Shown here piece by piece: positions 53,475 to 61,829 of a DNA stretch of 64,000 bases. Below the pieces are notes generated by a model. It was not told the origin of the DNA and did no database searches. It saw only the letters and a program-made list of their open reading frames with translations. The translations under genes were made by a program, and so were the position numbers. The stretch is from the NCBI GenBank assembly GCA_963827705.1, contig CAWHBN010000004.1:14787-78786 (forward strand). Direction: 5' to 3'. The first letter of the stretch is position 1; each line of letters opens with the position of its first letter. Source of the DNA: JACDAN01 sp963827705 (lineage in GTDB: Bacteria; Actinomycetota; Thermoleophilia; Gaiellales; Gaiellaceae).

Positions 53475-54346
53475 CCTAGCCAGCCAACGGTGAAGTGATC
53501 CCGCCGTCGGCCGTCGGGCCGGACGGACCAGCCGTCGAGGCGATTCGGACGGATGACGAGGTAGACGAACCCGTGCTCCGCGAGCCCGCGAGCCCGGCGC
53601 GGATAGCCCGCAGGGCAGGCGGCGATCGGGTACAGCCGCGAGTTCCCGCCGCCGTGGACGACGTAGCGAACACCGCGTTTCGGGCCGAGCCGCTGGTAGT
53701 TGTGGTCGTGGCCCGACAGGGCGAGGACGACACGGTGCCGCTCGAACAGGGGCACCCAGCGGCGTACGACGTCGGGATGCGCGCGGTAGTTCCCGCAGGT
53801 GTACGCCGGGTGATGGAAGACGGCGATCTTCCAGCGGGCCTTCGAGGCGGCAAGGCTTCTCGCGAGCCAGGACGTCTGGGCGGAGTCGACCCGGTTCGAG
53901 TCGAGGAGGAACAGCTCCGCAGGCCCGGCCCTCCGCTTGTAGTAGCGCCCGCGCATGCCGAGGGTCGAGAACTCGTACCGTCCTCCCTGGACGCGGGCGT
54001 CGTGGTTACCGAGCACGCCCGCGACGGCGAGGCCGCGGCGACGGGCCCAGCCGAAGCTCCCGGCCCAGTTCGCGCGAAACGCCGTCGGGCTCTCCGAGTA
54101 GTCGTTGTCGCCGAGCGTCAGGAGCAGGTTCGAGCGGTTGCGCGCCTCGAACCTGCGCACGCCCTCGCCGAAGCTCCGCTGGAACTCGCCGCCGACGCCG
54201 AAGTCGCCGATCGCGATGATCCGGTACTCGCTCGCCGGTTGTGCCCGGCCGGCTCCCGGCAGGAGCACCGCCAGGCCGACGAGCAGGACAGCGACGAAGC
54301 GCACCTTGGACGGTGCTTGCGTTTCCGCAGGGGTTACGGAGAACAT
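53471..54346 (-). CDS. Secreted calcineurin-like phosphoesterase (acid phosphatase type)
   Basis: 291 residues. A signal peptide (VRFVAVLLVGLAVLLPGAGRAQ) leads to metallophosphoesterase blocks IAIGDFGVGG, LTLGDNDYSE, VLGNHDARV, VFHHPAYTCG and LSGHDHNYQRL. This order, with NHD and GHDHNYQR, resembles purple-acid-phosphatase-like enzymes. It would act outside the membrane on phosphate esters. It is coupled to pdxS by a 4-bp overlap, perhaps feeding phosphate or B6 vitamers, which is inference. Confidence 0.85.
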   Translation of the reverse strand: MFSVTPAETQAPSKVRFVAVLLVGLAVLLPGAGRAQPASEYRIIAIGDFGVGGEFQRSFGEGVRRFEARNRSNLLLTLGDNDYSESPTAFRANWAGSFGWARRRGLAVAGVLGNHDARVQGGRYEFSTLGMRGRYYKRRAGPAELFLLDSNRVDSAQTSWLARSLAASKARWKIAVFHHPAYTCGNYRAHPDVVRRWVPLFERHRVVLALSGHDHNYQRLGPKRGVRYVVHGGGNSRLYPIAACPAGYPRRARGLAEHGFVYLVIRPNRLDGWSVRPDGRRRDHFTVGWLG

Positions 54347-54404
54347 CGTCGGAGCGAGCAGGCATTCGCACCATCCCCCGAACGGACGCTTCTCGCCTGC
54401 TGGC

Positions 54405-55240
54405 TCAGGCGCTCGGCGGCGAGAGGCTGAGCATCACGCCTTGCGTCGGCAGCTGCTCGAACGACGAGGTGAAGAGCCGTGTCTCCGTGAGACGGTTGAT
54501 CGTGTCGGCCTCGCCCGGAGTCAGGTCTCCGTCGGCGAACGGCGGCTTCTCGGGAAGCGCCCTGGTGAGGTTGCTGCCGAGGAGGCCCTCCATGTGCCTG
54601 CGCTGGAAGTACACGGCGAATGTCTGCGGCGGCTGGCCCTCGCCGCGCGGCACGGGCGGAAGCAGCGAGACGACGGTCTCGATCTCGGGCAGGAGCTTGA
54701 AGGTGTAGTACGACAGCTCGACCGCTTCGCGGCGCAGCAGCATCAGGCGTTCCGGCGTCGCCTGGCCGGGGAGTGAGCAGTTCTGCTCGCCCGCGAGGCC
54801 GCAGAAGCTGAAGAGCGCGGTCTCGCCGGGCTGTGACGACGGAGACGTCGCCCTGGGTGAGCTGCCGGTTGCGCCCGTGGCGGAGCGCGATGTACTGGAG
54901 AGGCAGGCCGGAGACCTCACCGGTCTGTGCCGTGACGGCTACGAGTTGCTCGCCGTTTGCTCCGCGGTACTGGCGAGCGATCTCGGTCGCAATCTCGCGC
55001 GCCCGTTGGAAGCCGCCCTCCTCGGTGGTGAGGCCGCCGGCCGCCGTCGTCGAGCTGGAGTGCGCCGCGGCTCATGAAGCCGATGGTCAGCAGCGCGGCG
55101 AGGACCATCACGACGATCACCGCATAGCCGATCATGAAGCGCCCACCGTGAACCGCCTTCTGGCGCTCGAAGCGCGGCAGCGCCTCTTCCGCCTGGGAGG
55201 CCTGCTCGCGCGACGGTTCCGGGACTACAGCTTCGGCCAT
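54405..55240 (-). CDS. Membrane-anchored protein of unknown function, two +1 indels
   Basis: Start ATG 55240, 16 bases inside the end of the FtsH gene. The N-terminus is cytosolic, followed by one membrane helix (GYAVIVVMVLAALLTIGF) near residue 45. The outside domain continues in other frames, for example GGFQRAREIATEIARQYRG and, last, ETALFSFCGLAGEQNCSL. Shifts lie near 55060 and 54834, each equal to one extra base. Removing them gives 277 residues ending LFTSSFEQLPTQGVMLSLSP. No family is recognised. Its overlap with FtsH suggests a partner or substrate-handling role. Confidence 0.6.
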
Positions 55241-57639
55241 GACTCGTCGTCGAGGGGATCGGCAGCGGGCACTTCGAGGTTGATCGACTCGAGGAGCTTG
55301 AGGATCTCGTCGCCGTGCAGCTCGCGGCGCTCCACGAGCGTGTCGGCCACCTTGGCCACGCCGTCGCGGTTGTGCTCGATCAGCTGGTGCGCCGCGACAT
55401 ACGCCTGCCCGAGGAGCTGGGAGGCCATCCCGCGCTTCGACGGATCGCCCATGACACCGCCCAGTGGGTCGCCGTGCATTCCACCGCCGGATCGATTCAT
55501 GATCTGCTCGCCGATCCGCTGATACTTCTTGGCGATCTCCTCGCGGACCTCGTCCTCGGTCTTGCCCTTCGGAGGCTTGAACCCGTCGGCGAACTCGATC
55601 CGCTCGGGGGCCATCGCGCAGGCGCCCACCATCCAGGCCGACCGCGCAGTTGCGCTCTGGACGTCGCCACCGACGCCGGTCGAGTTCTCGCCGTAGAAGA
55701 CTCGCTCCGCGGCCATCGCGCCGAGCGTCCAGATCAGGCGCGCCAGCTCCTCGCTGCGCCAGGAGCTGAACCGCTCTTCCTTCTCGAGAGCCTGGTGGTG
55801 GCCGAGGGCCTCGCCGCGCCGTCGGATCGAGAGGCGGGTCGACTCCGCGCCTTTCATGTAGGCGTGGCCGGCGACCGCATGCCCCGCCTCGTGGATGGCG
55901 ATCGCCCTTGTCTCCGACGGGATGTACTCGATGTTGATCGCCATGCCCGACTCGATCGTCGTCATCGCCTCGACGATCTCCTCCCAGCCGAAGCGCGGCT
56001 TCCCCTCGTGGTGGGCGTAGGTCAGCGCCATCGAGCAGACCTGCTCGATCATCGCCGGCGAGTACCCGTTCGTGATGCGCGCGATCTCGTCCCGCCGCCT
56101 CTCGGAGTCGAGCTCAGGGTCGTGCGAGACCCTGTTGAGGTAGAGGTCGAAGATGTCGAGTCGGTCCTTCTTCGTCGGAGTACGCAGCCACACATAGCGG
56201 CCCATCCGGCCGGGCCGCGTCAGGGCCGGGTCGAGCGCCTCGAGCGGCACGTTCGTGGCCCCGATGAAGTAGATCTGCTCGGTGCGCGGGCGCGGCGGTG
56301 GCCTGCGCAGGGACCGGCCGCGGACGCGGCGCGGGACGATGTACGTCGCGTCGAGGAACGTGTTGATCCGGTTCGTGAAGAACTTCTTCGTGAACGGCGG
56401 GTTGTCGATCCCGTCCATGACGACGAGCAGCTGGTTCAGGGCCAGCTGGCCCTGACCGCCCATCATCGCCCCGGGAAACGCCTGGTTCACGATCGCGCTG
56501 ACCCGGCCGAAAGCGCTCGGGCGTCGCTCAGGCGTGCGGGTGGCGAAGATCTTCTCGCGCCACGCGCGGGTCTCGAGCACCAGGTCGCCGGTCGAGGTGA
56601 GCGAGCCGTTGCGGCCGTGGAACGCGAAGTCCTCGAAGGTCGAGGGCATCGGCGTCGCGAAGCCTCCCATACCACCGCCCTCGTCGAGCGCCGCCCGCCG
56701 CCGCCCGACGGCGTCGATCTCGTCGATGAAGACGATGCACTGGCCGCCCCACTTGCGAGCAAGCCTCTTCGCCTTCCAGGCGAGGTAGCGGACGATGATC
56801 ACGTCCATCCCCATGAAGGTCTGCGCGAAGCCCGACCCCGGCATGGAAACGAATGGGCAATTGAAGCCTGTGGCGATCGCCTTCGAGAGCATCGTCTTGC
56901 CGGTTCCGGGTGCTCCCAGGAACAGCAGCCCCCGCTCGCGCTTTCCGCCGGCCGCCTCGAACGCCTCGCCGGACTGCCAGATGGAGACGACGCGGCGCAC
57001 CTCTTCCTTCGCCTCGGCCTGACCGCGAACGTCGTCCAGCTTGACGCCCCACTCCGCGTCGCCCGGCTCGAAGCCCTGCATCTGCGTGATGCCCATCAGC
57101 ATCATCGGGCCGAGCAAGATGACGAAGTTCATGATGAAGAAGAGCGGGAAGATGATCGCGTAGAGGAGCATCGACGGGTTGGTGAGGATCGGCTCCAGCG
57201 CTTCCCACGGGTCGGTGATCGTCGAGATCCAGCTCGTGTCGCCGCCGGGAATCAGCAGCCGGATGATCCAGAAGAACGTGATGATTCCGAAGATCCAGAC
57301 GACCAGCCGATACCGCTTGGTCCAGTACCAGGCGCGGCGCCGGTTGACGACGTCCTCCTCGCGCGCCTCGGGCTCGTCGCTGCCGAAGAGGCTCGGCCAC
57401 GGAATGAAGCGGCGGACGATGATGTCCATCAGGCCGCGGAAGGCGATCACCGCGATGAAGGTCCAGAAGAGCGAGTACCACCGGCTGATGCCGACCTCTT
57501 CGTGGAAGAAGAAGTAGACGACCGGGCTGGTGAGGACGGCGACGGCGGTGGCGGTCCGGATGAGCCGCCGCCACTGGAGCGTGAGCTCTTTCGTTGCCCG
57601 TTCGGAAGGCAGCCCGACGAGGCCCTCGCTCGATGCCAT
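55225..57639 (-). CDS. Atypical FtsH-family membrane AAA+ metalloprotease
   Basis: 804 residues. The N-terminus has about four hydrophobic segments (30-45, 52-72, 112-131, 158-183) rather than FtsH's two with a periplasmic domain. Walker A is GAPGTGKTML (242-251) and Walker B is IVFIDEID (302-309). The region between Walker B and the second region of homology is enlarged by two inserts (about 316-396 and 412-454). Then ATNVPLEALDPALTRPGR, zinc site HEAGH (582-586), and the third ligand in GVGGDVQSAT. Chemistry should be normal; the inserts and altered membrane part suggest a distinct substrate set. Confidence 0.87.
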   Translation of the reverse strand: MASSEGLVGLPSERATKELTLQWRRLIRTATAVAVLTSPVVYFFFHEEVGISRWYSLFWTFIAVIAFRGLMDIIVRRFIPWPSLFGSDEPEAREEDVVNRRRAWYWTKRYRLVVWIFGIITFFWIIRLLIPGGDTSWISTITDPWEALEPILTNPSMLLYAIIFPLFFIMNFVILLGPMMLMGITQMQGFEPGDAEWGVKLDDVRGQAEAKEEVRRVVSIWQSGEAFEAAGGKRERGLLFLGAPGTGKTMLSKAIATGFNCPFVSMPGSGFAQTFMGMDVIIVRYLAWKAKRLARKWGGQCIVFIDEIDAVGRRRAALDEGGGMGGFATPMPSTFEDFAFHGRNGSLTSTGDLVLETRAWREKIFATRTPERRPSAFGRVSAIVNQAFPGAMMGGQGQLALNQLLVVMDGIDNPPFTKKFFTNRINTFLDATYIVPRRVRGRSLRRPPPRPRTEQIYFIGATNVPLEALDPALTRPGRMGRYVWLRTPTKKDRLDIFDLYLNRVSHDPELDSERRRDEIARITNGYSPAMIEQVCSMALTYAHHEGKPRFGWEEIVEAMTTIESGMAINIEYIPSETRAIAIHEAGHAVAGHAYMKGAESTRLSIRRRGEALGHHQALEKEERFSSWRSEELARLIWTLGAMAAERVFYGENSTGVGGDVQSATARSAWMVGACAMAPERIEFADGFKPPKGKTEDEVREEIAKKYQRIGEQIMNRSGGGMHGDPLGGVMGDPSKRGMASQLLGQAYVAAHQLIEHNRDGVAKVADTLVERRELHGDEILKLLESINLEVPAADPLDDESWPKL

Positions 57640-57652
57640 CGTCAGAATTTAG

Positions 57653-57670
57653 ACGTGCGAATGTTCACGT
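57653..57670. promoter_or_regulatory. ACGTG-N8-CACGT inverted repeat between two protease genes
   Basis: Perfect 5-bp arms spaced by 8 bp, in the only 34 bp separating the divergent FtsH-like and M48 protease start codons. A dimeric regulator bound here would cover both starts. The gap is too short for two separate leaders, so the transcripts may be leaderless or start inside the opposing genes. Confidence 0.45.
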
Positions 57671-57673
57671 TTG

Positions 57674-58813
57674 ATGGACAGTACGTTAAGTAGCGGCCGT
57701 CAGATCTTCGATTCCGAGCAGGTCGAGCGGGCCCGCCGCTACCACCGCCCGGCGTATCTGGCCCGGGTCATCGGCATCGTTCTCGGCCTCCTCGTCCTCG
57801 GATTTCTGAGCTTCGGCGGCTTCGGCGATTGGCTCTTCGGGCTCGTCGACGGCCTTGCCTGGTGGGGCGAGGCGATCGCGTTCTCGGCGCTCGTCGCGCT
57901 CGTCGGATCGCTCGTCGCGACCCCGATCGCGTTCTGGCGCGGATACCTCCACGAGCGGCGCTGGGGGTTCTCGACGCAGACGCTCGGCGGCTGGGTGTCG
58001 GATCGCGCGAAGGGAGTTGCGATCGGCATGGCGCTGACCGTGATCCCGATGTTCGGGCTGATCGCCTCCGTGCACGTCTTCCCTTCCTGGTGGCCGCTCG
58101 TCGCGGCCCTGGGCGGCGCGGCGATCGTCTTCGTCGTCACCTTTCTCGCACCGGTTCTCCTGGAACCGGTGTTCAACCGGTTCGCGCCGCTGCGAGACGA
58201 CGCCCTTGCAGAGGATCTGCGGCAGCTGGCCGACCGCGCGGGCGTGCCGGTGCGCGACGTGCTCGTCGCGGACGCGAGCCGGCGCACGACGAAGCACAAC
58301 GCCTACGTGTCCGGGATCGGCAAGACGCGCAGGGTCGTCGTCTGGGACACGCTGCTCGACCGGGGCGAGCCGGGCGAGGTGCGGCTGGTGGTCGCCCACG
58401 AGCTCGGCCACCGCCGCTTCAGGCATGTCGCGATCGGGACGACGATCGCCATGGCCGGCACGGCGCTCTTCGTGCTGGGGCTCTGGGTGCTCTTCCACTG
58501 GGACGAGCTCCTCGCCGCGATCGGAGCGGACGGGCCGGGCGACCCGCGCGTGATCCCGTTCGTCCTCTTCGCGGGCACCGTCGCAGAGCTCGCGCTCCGC
58601 CCGTTTGCGCTTGCGCTCTCACGCCGGTGGGAGCGCGACGCCGACCGGTTCTCGCTCGAGCTGACCGGCGACCGCGAAGCGTACGAGGCCACGCACCGCA
58701 ACCTCGCGCTCTCGAATCTCGGCGACCTCGACCCGCCGAAGGCCGCGTACCTCTTCTTCTTCAGCCACCCGACGGCCCCGGAACGGCTCGCCGCCGGCCG
58801 CAGCCGGGACTGA
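57674..58813 (+). CDS. M48 (Ste24/HtpX-type) membrane metalloprotease
   Basis: 379 residues from ATG 57674. It has several membrane helices (about 33-53, 67-90, 118-150, 250-275, 295-315), the zinc site VAHELGHRRF and a downstream RWERDADRFSLEL that supplies the third ligand Glu. It resembles CAAX prenyl protease 1 and may degrade or process membrane proteins. It is divergent from the FtsH-like gene with a 34-bp gap, and the DNA ligase gene starts two bases after its stop. Confidence 0.88.
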   Translation: MDSTLSSGRQIFDSEQVERARRYHRPAYLARVIGIVLGLLVLGFLSFGGFGDWLFGLVDGLAWWGEAIAFSALVALVGSLVATPIAFWRGYLHERRWGFSTQTLGGWVSDRAKGVAIGMALTVIPMFGLIASVHVFPSWWPLVAALGGAAIVFVVTFLAPVLLEPVFNRFAPLRDDALAEDLRQLADRAGVPVRDVLVADASRRTTKHNAYVSGIGKTRRVVVWDTLLDRGEPGEVRLVVAHELGHRRFRHVAIGTTIAMAGTALFVLGLWVLFHWDELLAAIGADGPGDPRVIPFVLFAGTVAELALRPFALALSRRWERDADRFSLELTGDREAYEATHRNLALSNLGDLDPPKAAYLFFFSHPTAPERLAAGRSRD

Positions 58814-58814
58814 C

Positions 58815-60317
58815 ATGACACTGCTCGCGGACGTCGTCGCCGCCTCGAGCGAGGTCGGCGGCACCAGTTCGCGCACCCGGAAGGTCGCGATCCTCGCCGA
58901 GCTCCTGCGGGCGCTCGAGCCCGGCGAGGTCCCGATCGCCGTCGGCTTCCTGACCGGCGTGCCGCGCCAGGGCCGCGTCGGCGTCGGGTACCGAACGGTG
59001 TACGGCGTGGAGCGTCCGGCGGCCGAGCACGCGTCGCTCACGGTCGCCGAGCTCGACGGGGCGATCTCCGCCGTCAAGGAGGCGACGGGGAGCGGATCTG
59101 CAGCGAGGCGGAAGGAGATCCTCGGCGAGCTCCTCGGGCGGGCCACGGCCGACGAGGCGGGGTTCGTCAAGCGGCTCTTCACCGGCGAGCTTCGCCAGGG
59201 CGCCCTCGCCGGGGTGATGACGGACGCGGTGGCGAAGGCGGCCGAAGTCCCACTCGAGGTGACGCGGCGGGCCCTGATGCTCTCGGGTGACCTCACCAGG
59301 ACGGCCGAGATCGCCATGACGGCGGGTGAGGAAGGGCTGCGGGAGGTCGGATTCGAGCTCTTCCGGCCGATCCTCCCGATGCTCGCCTCCACGGCCGAGA
59401 GCGTGGGCGACGCCGTGGCGGGCTACGAGCTCGCGCTGGTCGAGTGGAAGCTCGACGGCATCCGCATCCAGGCCCACCGCCGCGACGACGAAGTGCGCAT
59501 CTACACGCGGAACCTGAACGAGATCACGGACGCGCTGCCCGGCATCGCCGAGGCGGTGCGGCGCCTTCCGGTCAGGCAGGCCGTGCTGGACGGCGAGGCG
59601 CTCTGGATGGGAGACGACGGCCCGGCCTCGTTCCAGGACACGGTCTCGAGAATCGATCGAGACGCGCCACCGGAGGGAGTCGTGACCTTCCTCTTCGATC
59701 TCCTGCACGTCGACGGCGAGGATCTGCTGGACACCCCGCTCGAGCAGCGAGCCGCCCGGCTCGAGGCGCTGGCGCCGGACATGAAGATCCCTGGGCTCCT
59801 CACGTCCGCTCCGGACGAGGCAAGCCGTGTGCTCGACGAGGCGCTCGACGCCGGACACGAAGGCGTGGTCGTGAAGGACGCGGCGTCCCTGTATGCGGCC
59901 GGCCGCCGGGGGAAGGCGTGGCGGAAGGTGAAGCCTGTTCGGACCTACGACCTCGTGGTGCTCGGCGCCGAGTGGGGACACGGGCGACGAGAGGGCTGGC
60001 TCTCGAACCTGCATCTCGGAGCCCGCGATCCGGCGACCGGCGGATTCGTGATGGTCGGGAAGTGCTTCAAAGGGCTGACGGACGAGCTGCTCGAGTGGCA
60101 GACGAGGGAGCTGCTCGAGCGAGAGACCGACCGTCGCGGGATCGCCGTGCTCGCGCGGCCCGAGCTCGTCGTCGAGATCGCCCTCGACGGCGTGCAGTCC
60201 TCGACGCGCTACAAGGGCGGCGTCGCGCTCCGCTTCGCGCGCGTGAAGCGCTACAGACCGGACAAGCGTGCGGAGGAGGCGGACACGATCGACGCGTTGC
60301 GCGCGCTGCTCGGCTAG
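58815..60317 (+). CDS. ATP-dependent DNA ligase (LigB/archaeal type)
   Basis: 500 residues. An N-terminal DNA-binding domain (about 1-200, SRTRKVAILAELLRAL) precedes the nucleotidyltransferase core: adenylylated lysine in EWKLDGIRIQAH (KxDG), then DGEALWM, FDLLHVDGEDLL and EGVVVKDA, and the OB-fold end AWRKVKPV. It joins nicks with ATP. It is a single-ligase-type enzyme with no polymerase or nuclease domain, so it is LigB-like rather than LigD. It may belong with the upstream protease transcriptionally (1-bp gap). Confidence 0.92.
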   Translation: MTLLADVVAASSEVGGTSSRTRKVAILAELLRALEPGEVPIAVGFLTGVPRQGRVGVGYRTVYGVERPAAEHASLTVAELDGAISAVKEATGSGSAARRKEILGELLGRATADEAGFVKRLFTGELRQGALAGVMTDAVAKAAEVPLEVTRRALMLSGDLTRTAEIAMTAGEEGLREVGFELFRPILPMLASTAESVGDAVAGYELALVEWKLDGIRIQAHRRDDEVRIYTRNLNEITDALPGIAEAVRRLPVRQAVLDGEALWMGDDGPASFQDTVSRIDRDAPPEGVVTFLFDLLHVDGEDLLDTPLEQRAARLEALAPDMKIPGLLTSAPDEASRVLDEALDAGHEGVVVKDAASLYAAGRRGKAWRKVKPVRTYDLVVLGAEWGHGRREGWLSNLHLGARDPATGGFVMVGKCFKGLTDELLEWQTRELLERETDRRGIAVLARPELVVEIALDGVQSSTRYKGGVALRFARVKRYRPDKRAEEADTIDALRALLG

Positions 60318-60658
60318 TTGTCGATCCGGCCGCAGGTGCGCTCGGTCACGGTCCGCGTCGCAGGGTCGACGGTGATGATGCAGACGCGGCCCGCCTCGCC
60401 GCCGCCCCCCGGGGAGACCTCGCAGCGCCACACCTGATCGCCGTCGCCTTTTACGCAGTCGATCGACTTCGGCGGGGGCTCGTCGTGGCTGACCACGCCG
60501 CCCGATGCCACCTCGGCGCGAAAGGCCTTCTCGACATCCTCGGACGAAAGTGTGGCCGTTCCGTCCGAGGTGGTCGTCGGCTGAGACGCGGAGTCGTCGG
60601 AGCCGCAGCCCGACGCGAGGATCGCGGCGAGCACCGCGAACGCGAGGGCAAGCTTCAT
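60314..60658 (-). CDS. Small lipoprotein, function unknown
   Basis: 114 residues from ATG 60658. Signal peptide ALAFAVLAAILASGC with a lipobox (LASGC), a Ser/Thr-rich spacer and a compact domain with three cysteines (IDCVKGDGDQVWRCEVS and a late ERTCGRI). This resembles actinobacterial small lipoproteins of the DUF4333 kind, but I am not certain. It converges with the ligase gene, overlapping 4 bp. Confidence 0.6.
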   Translation of the reverse strand: MKLALAFAVLAAILASGCGSDDSASQPTTTSDGTATLSSEDVEKAFRAEVASGGVVSHDEPPPKSIDCVKGDGDQVWRCEVSPGGGGEAGRVCIITVDPATRTVTERTCGRIDN

Positions 60659-60757
60659 CGAGTCAAATCCCGGCGCTGAGCTTCGAGCAATGGGGAGAGT
60701 TTGCCAAGAGCGGCTCGGGGATCGGACGATTCTTGCCTGATAAAAGAGAGGCGAACG

Positions 60758-61264
60758 ATGCTCGAGTCGGAGGACGAGATCCGGGAGCTGCAGGCGCTCA
60801 TCGACCGGACGTTCGCCCACGCGAACCCCCACCTCGCGGGGATCGTCAAGCCGGAGCGGCGCCTCACCGCAAGGCAGGTCGTCCGCTACCTGCAGGGGAC
60901 GAAGCACGTCGCGTTCGGCACGGTGAACGAACGAGGTGAGCCACGAGTCGCGCCCCTCGACGGCGTCTTCATCCGCGGGCGATTCACCGTCTCGACCGGT
61001 GGCCGAGCGGCGCGGCTACGGCATCTGCGCGCCAACCCGGCGTGCAGCGCCGCCCACATGGACGGCGACGCGATCGGCATCGTCGTCCATGGGCACGCGA
61101 CGATCATCGGTCGCGACGACGAAGGGGTCGACGAGATCGAACCTGTCTGGCGCGACATCTACGGCTGGAGCCCATTCGAGTGGGGCGAGGGCGTCGTCTT
61201 CATGCGCATCGAGCCGACCTCGATGTGGACCTACGCATTCCACCCCGAGAACTTTCCCGAGTAG
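60758..61264 (+). CDS. Pyridoxamine 5'-phosphate oxidase-like flavin-binding protein
   Basis: 168 residues from ATG 60758; a ribosome-binding region AGAGAGG lies just upstream. The flavin-binding split barrel shows in HVAFGTVNERGEPRVAPLDGVF, RFTVSTGG and HMDGDAIGIVVHGHATII. Proteins of this fold use FMN or F420; the cofactor is not clear here. The last base of its stop (TAG, 61262-61264) is the first base of the next gene's start. Confidence 0.82.
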   Translation: MLESEDEIRELQALIDRTFAHANPHLAGIVKPERRLTARQVVRYLQGTKHVAFGTVNERGEPRVAPLDGVFIRGRFTVSTGGRAARLRHLRANPACSAAHMDGDAIGIVVHGHATIIGRDDEGVDEIEPVWRDIYGWSPFEWGEGVVFMRIEPTSMWTYAFHPENFPE

Positions 61265-61815
61265 TGATCGTCGAGCTCAGGCAATACACGCTGCGCCCGG
61301 GGCAGTGGGCAGCCCTCGCCGGGCTCTTCGAGCGAGCGCTCGCCGAGGGCCAGGAGGCGGTCGGGATGACCATAATCGGTTGGTTTCGCGATCTCGACGA
61401 CCCGGATCGGTTCGTCTGGCTCCGGGCATTCCCGGACCTGGCGCGGCGGGCGCCGGCGCTGGCAGCGTTCTACGGCGGGCCTGTCTGGGCTGAGCACCGC
61501 GAAGCGGCGAACGCGACGATGATCGACTCCGAGAACGTGCTGCTCCTCAGCCCGGCTCGCGGCGAAACAGGCTTCTCGCTCGACCGGGGCGCGCAGGTCG
61601 TGGTCTCGATCCATCAGTTCCCCGAGCCCGTCGATCATGACGTGGTCGAGCGCCTCGAGCGAGAGCTCGGACGAGCCTGGGCGACGCTGGTCACTGAGGA
61701 GAGCCCCAACGACTTCCCGGCGCTGCCGGTGCGCGAGGGCGAGCACGTGGTGGTCCGGTTCTCGGATCGGGAAGACGCCGGTGCCGACGAGGTGCTGCGG
61801 CTCGCCCCGCCGTAA
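61264..61815 (+). CDS. NIPSNAP-family protein
   Basis: 183 residues from GTG 61264. NIPSNAP features: VELRQYTLRPGQW at the start, WFRDLDDPDRFVWLRAFPDLARRAPALAAFYGGPVW in the middle. These are small ferredoxin-like-fold domains with poorly known function, sometimes oxygenase-like. It is translationally coupled to the flavin-binding gene by a one-base overlap, which suggests they act together on a small molecule. Confidence 0.8.
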   Translation: MIVELRQYTLRPGQWAALAGLFERALAEGQEAVGMTIIGWFRDLDDPDRFVWLRAFPDLARRAPALAAFYGGPVWAEHREAANATMIDSENVLLLSPARGETGFSLDRGAQVVVSIHQFPEPVDHDVVERLERELGRAWATLVTEESPNDFPALPVREGEHVVVRFSDREDAGADEVLRLAPP

Positions 61816-61829
61816 GTGCGACCCGAACG

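Noticed and set aside
54346..54405. A possible fourth copy of the two-hairpin repeat (GCACCATCCCCCG flanked by GAGCAGGC and GCCTGCT).
   Set aside because: Only the tip strip and one short stem resemble the family; hairpin 1, spacer and end motif are missing.
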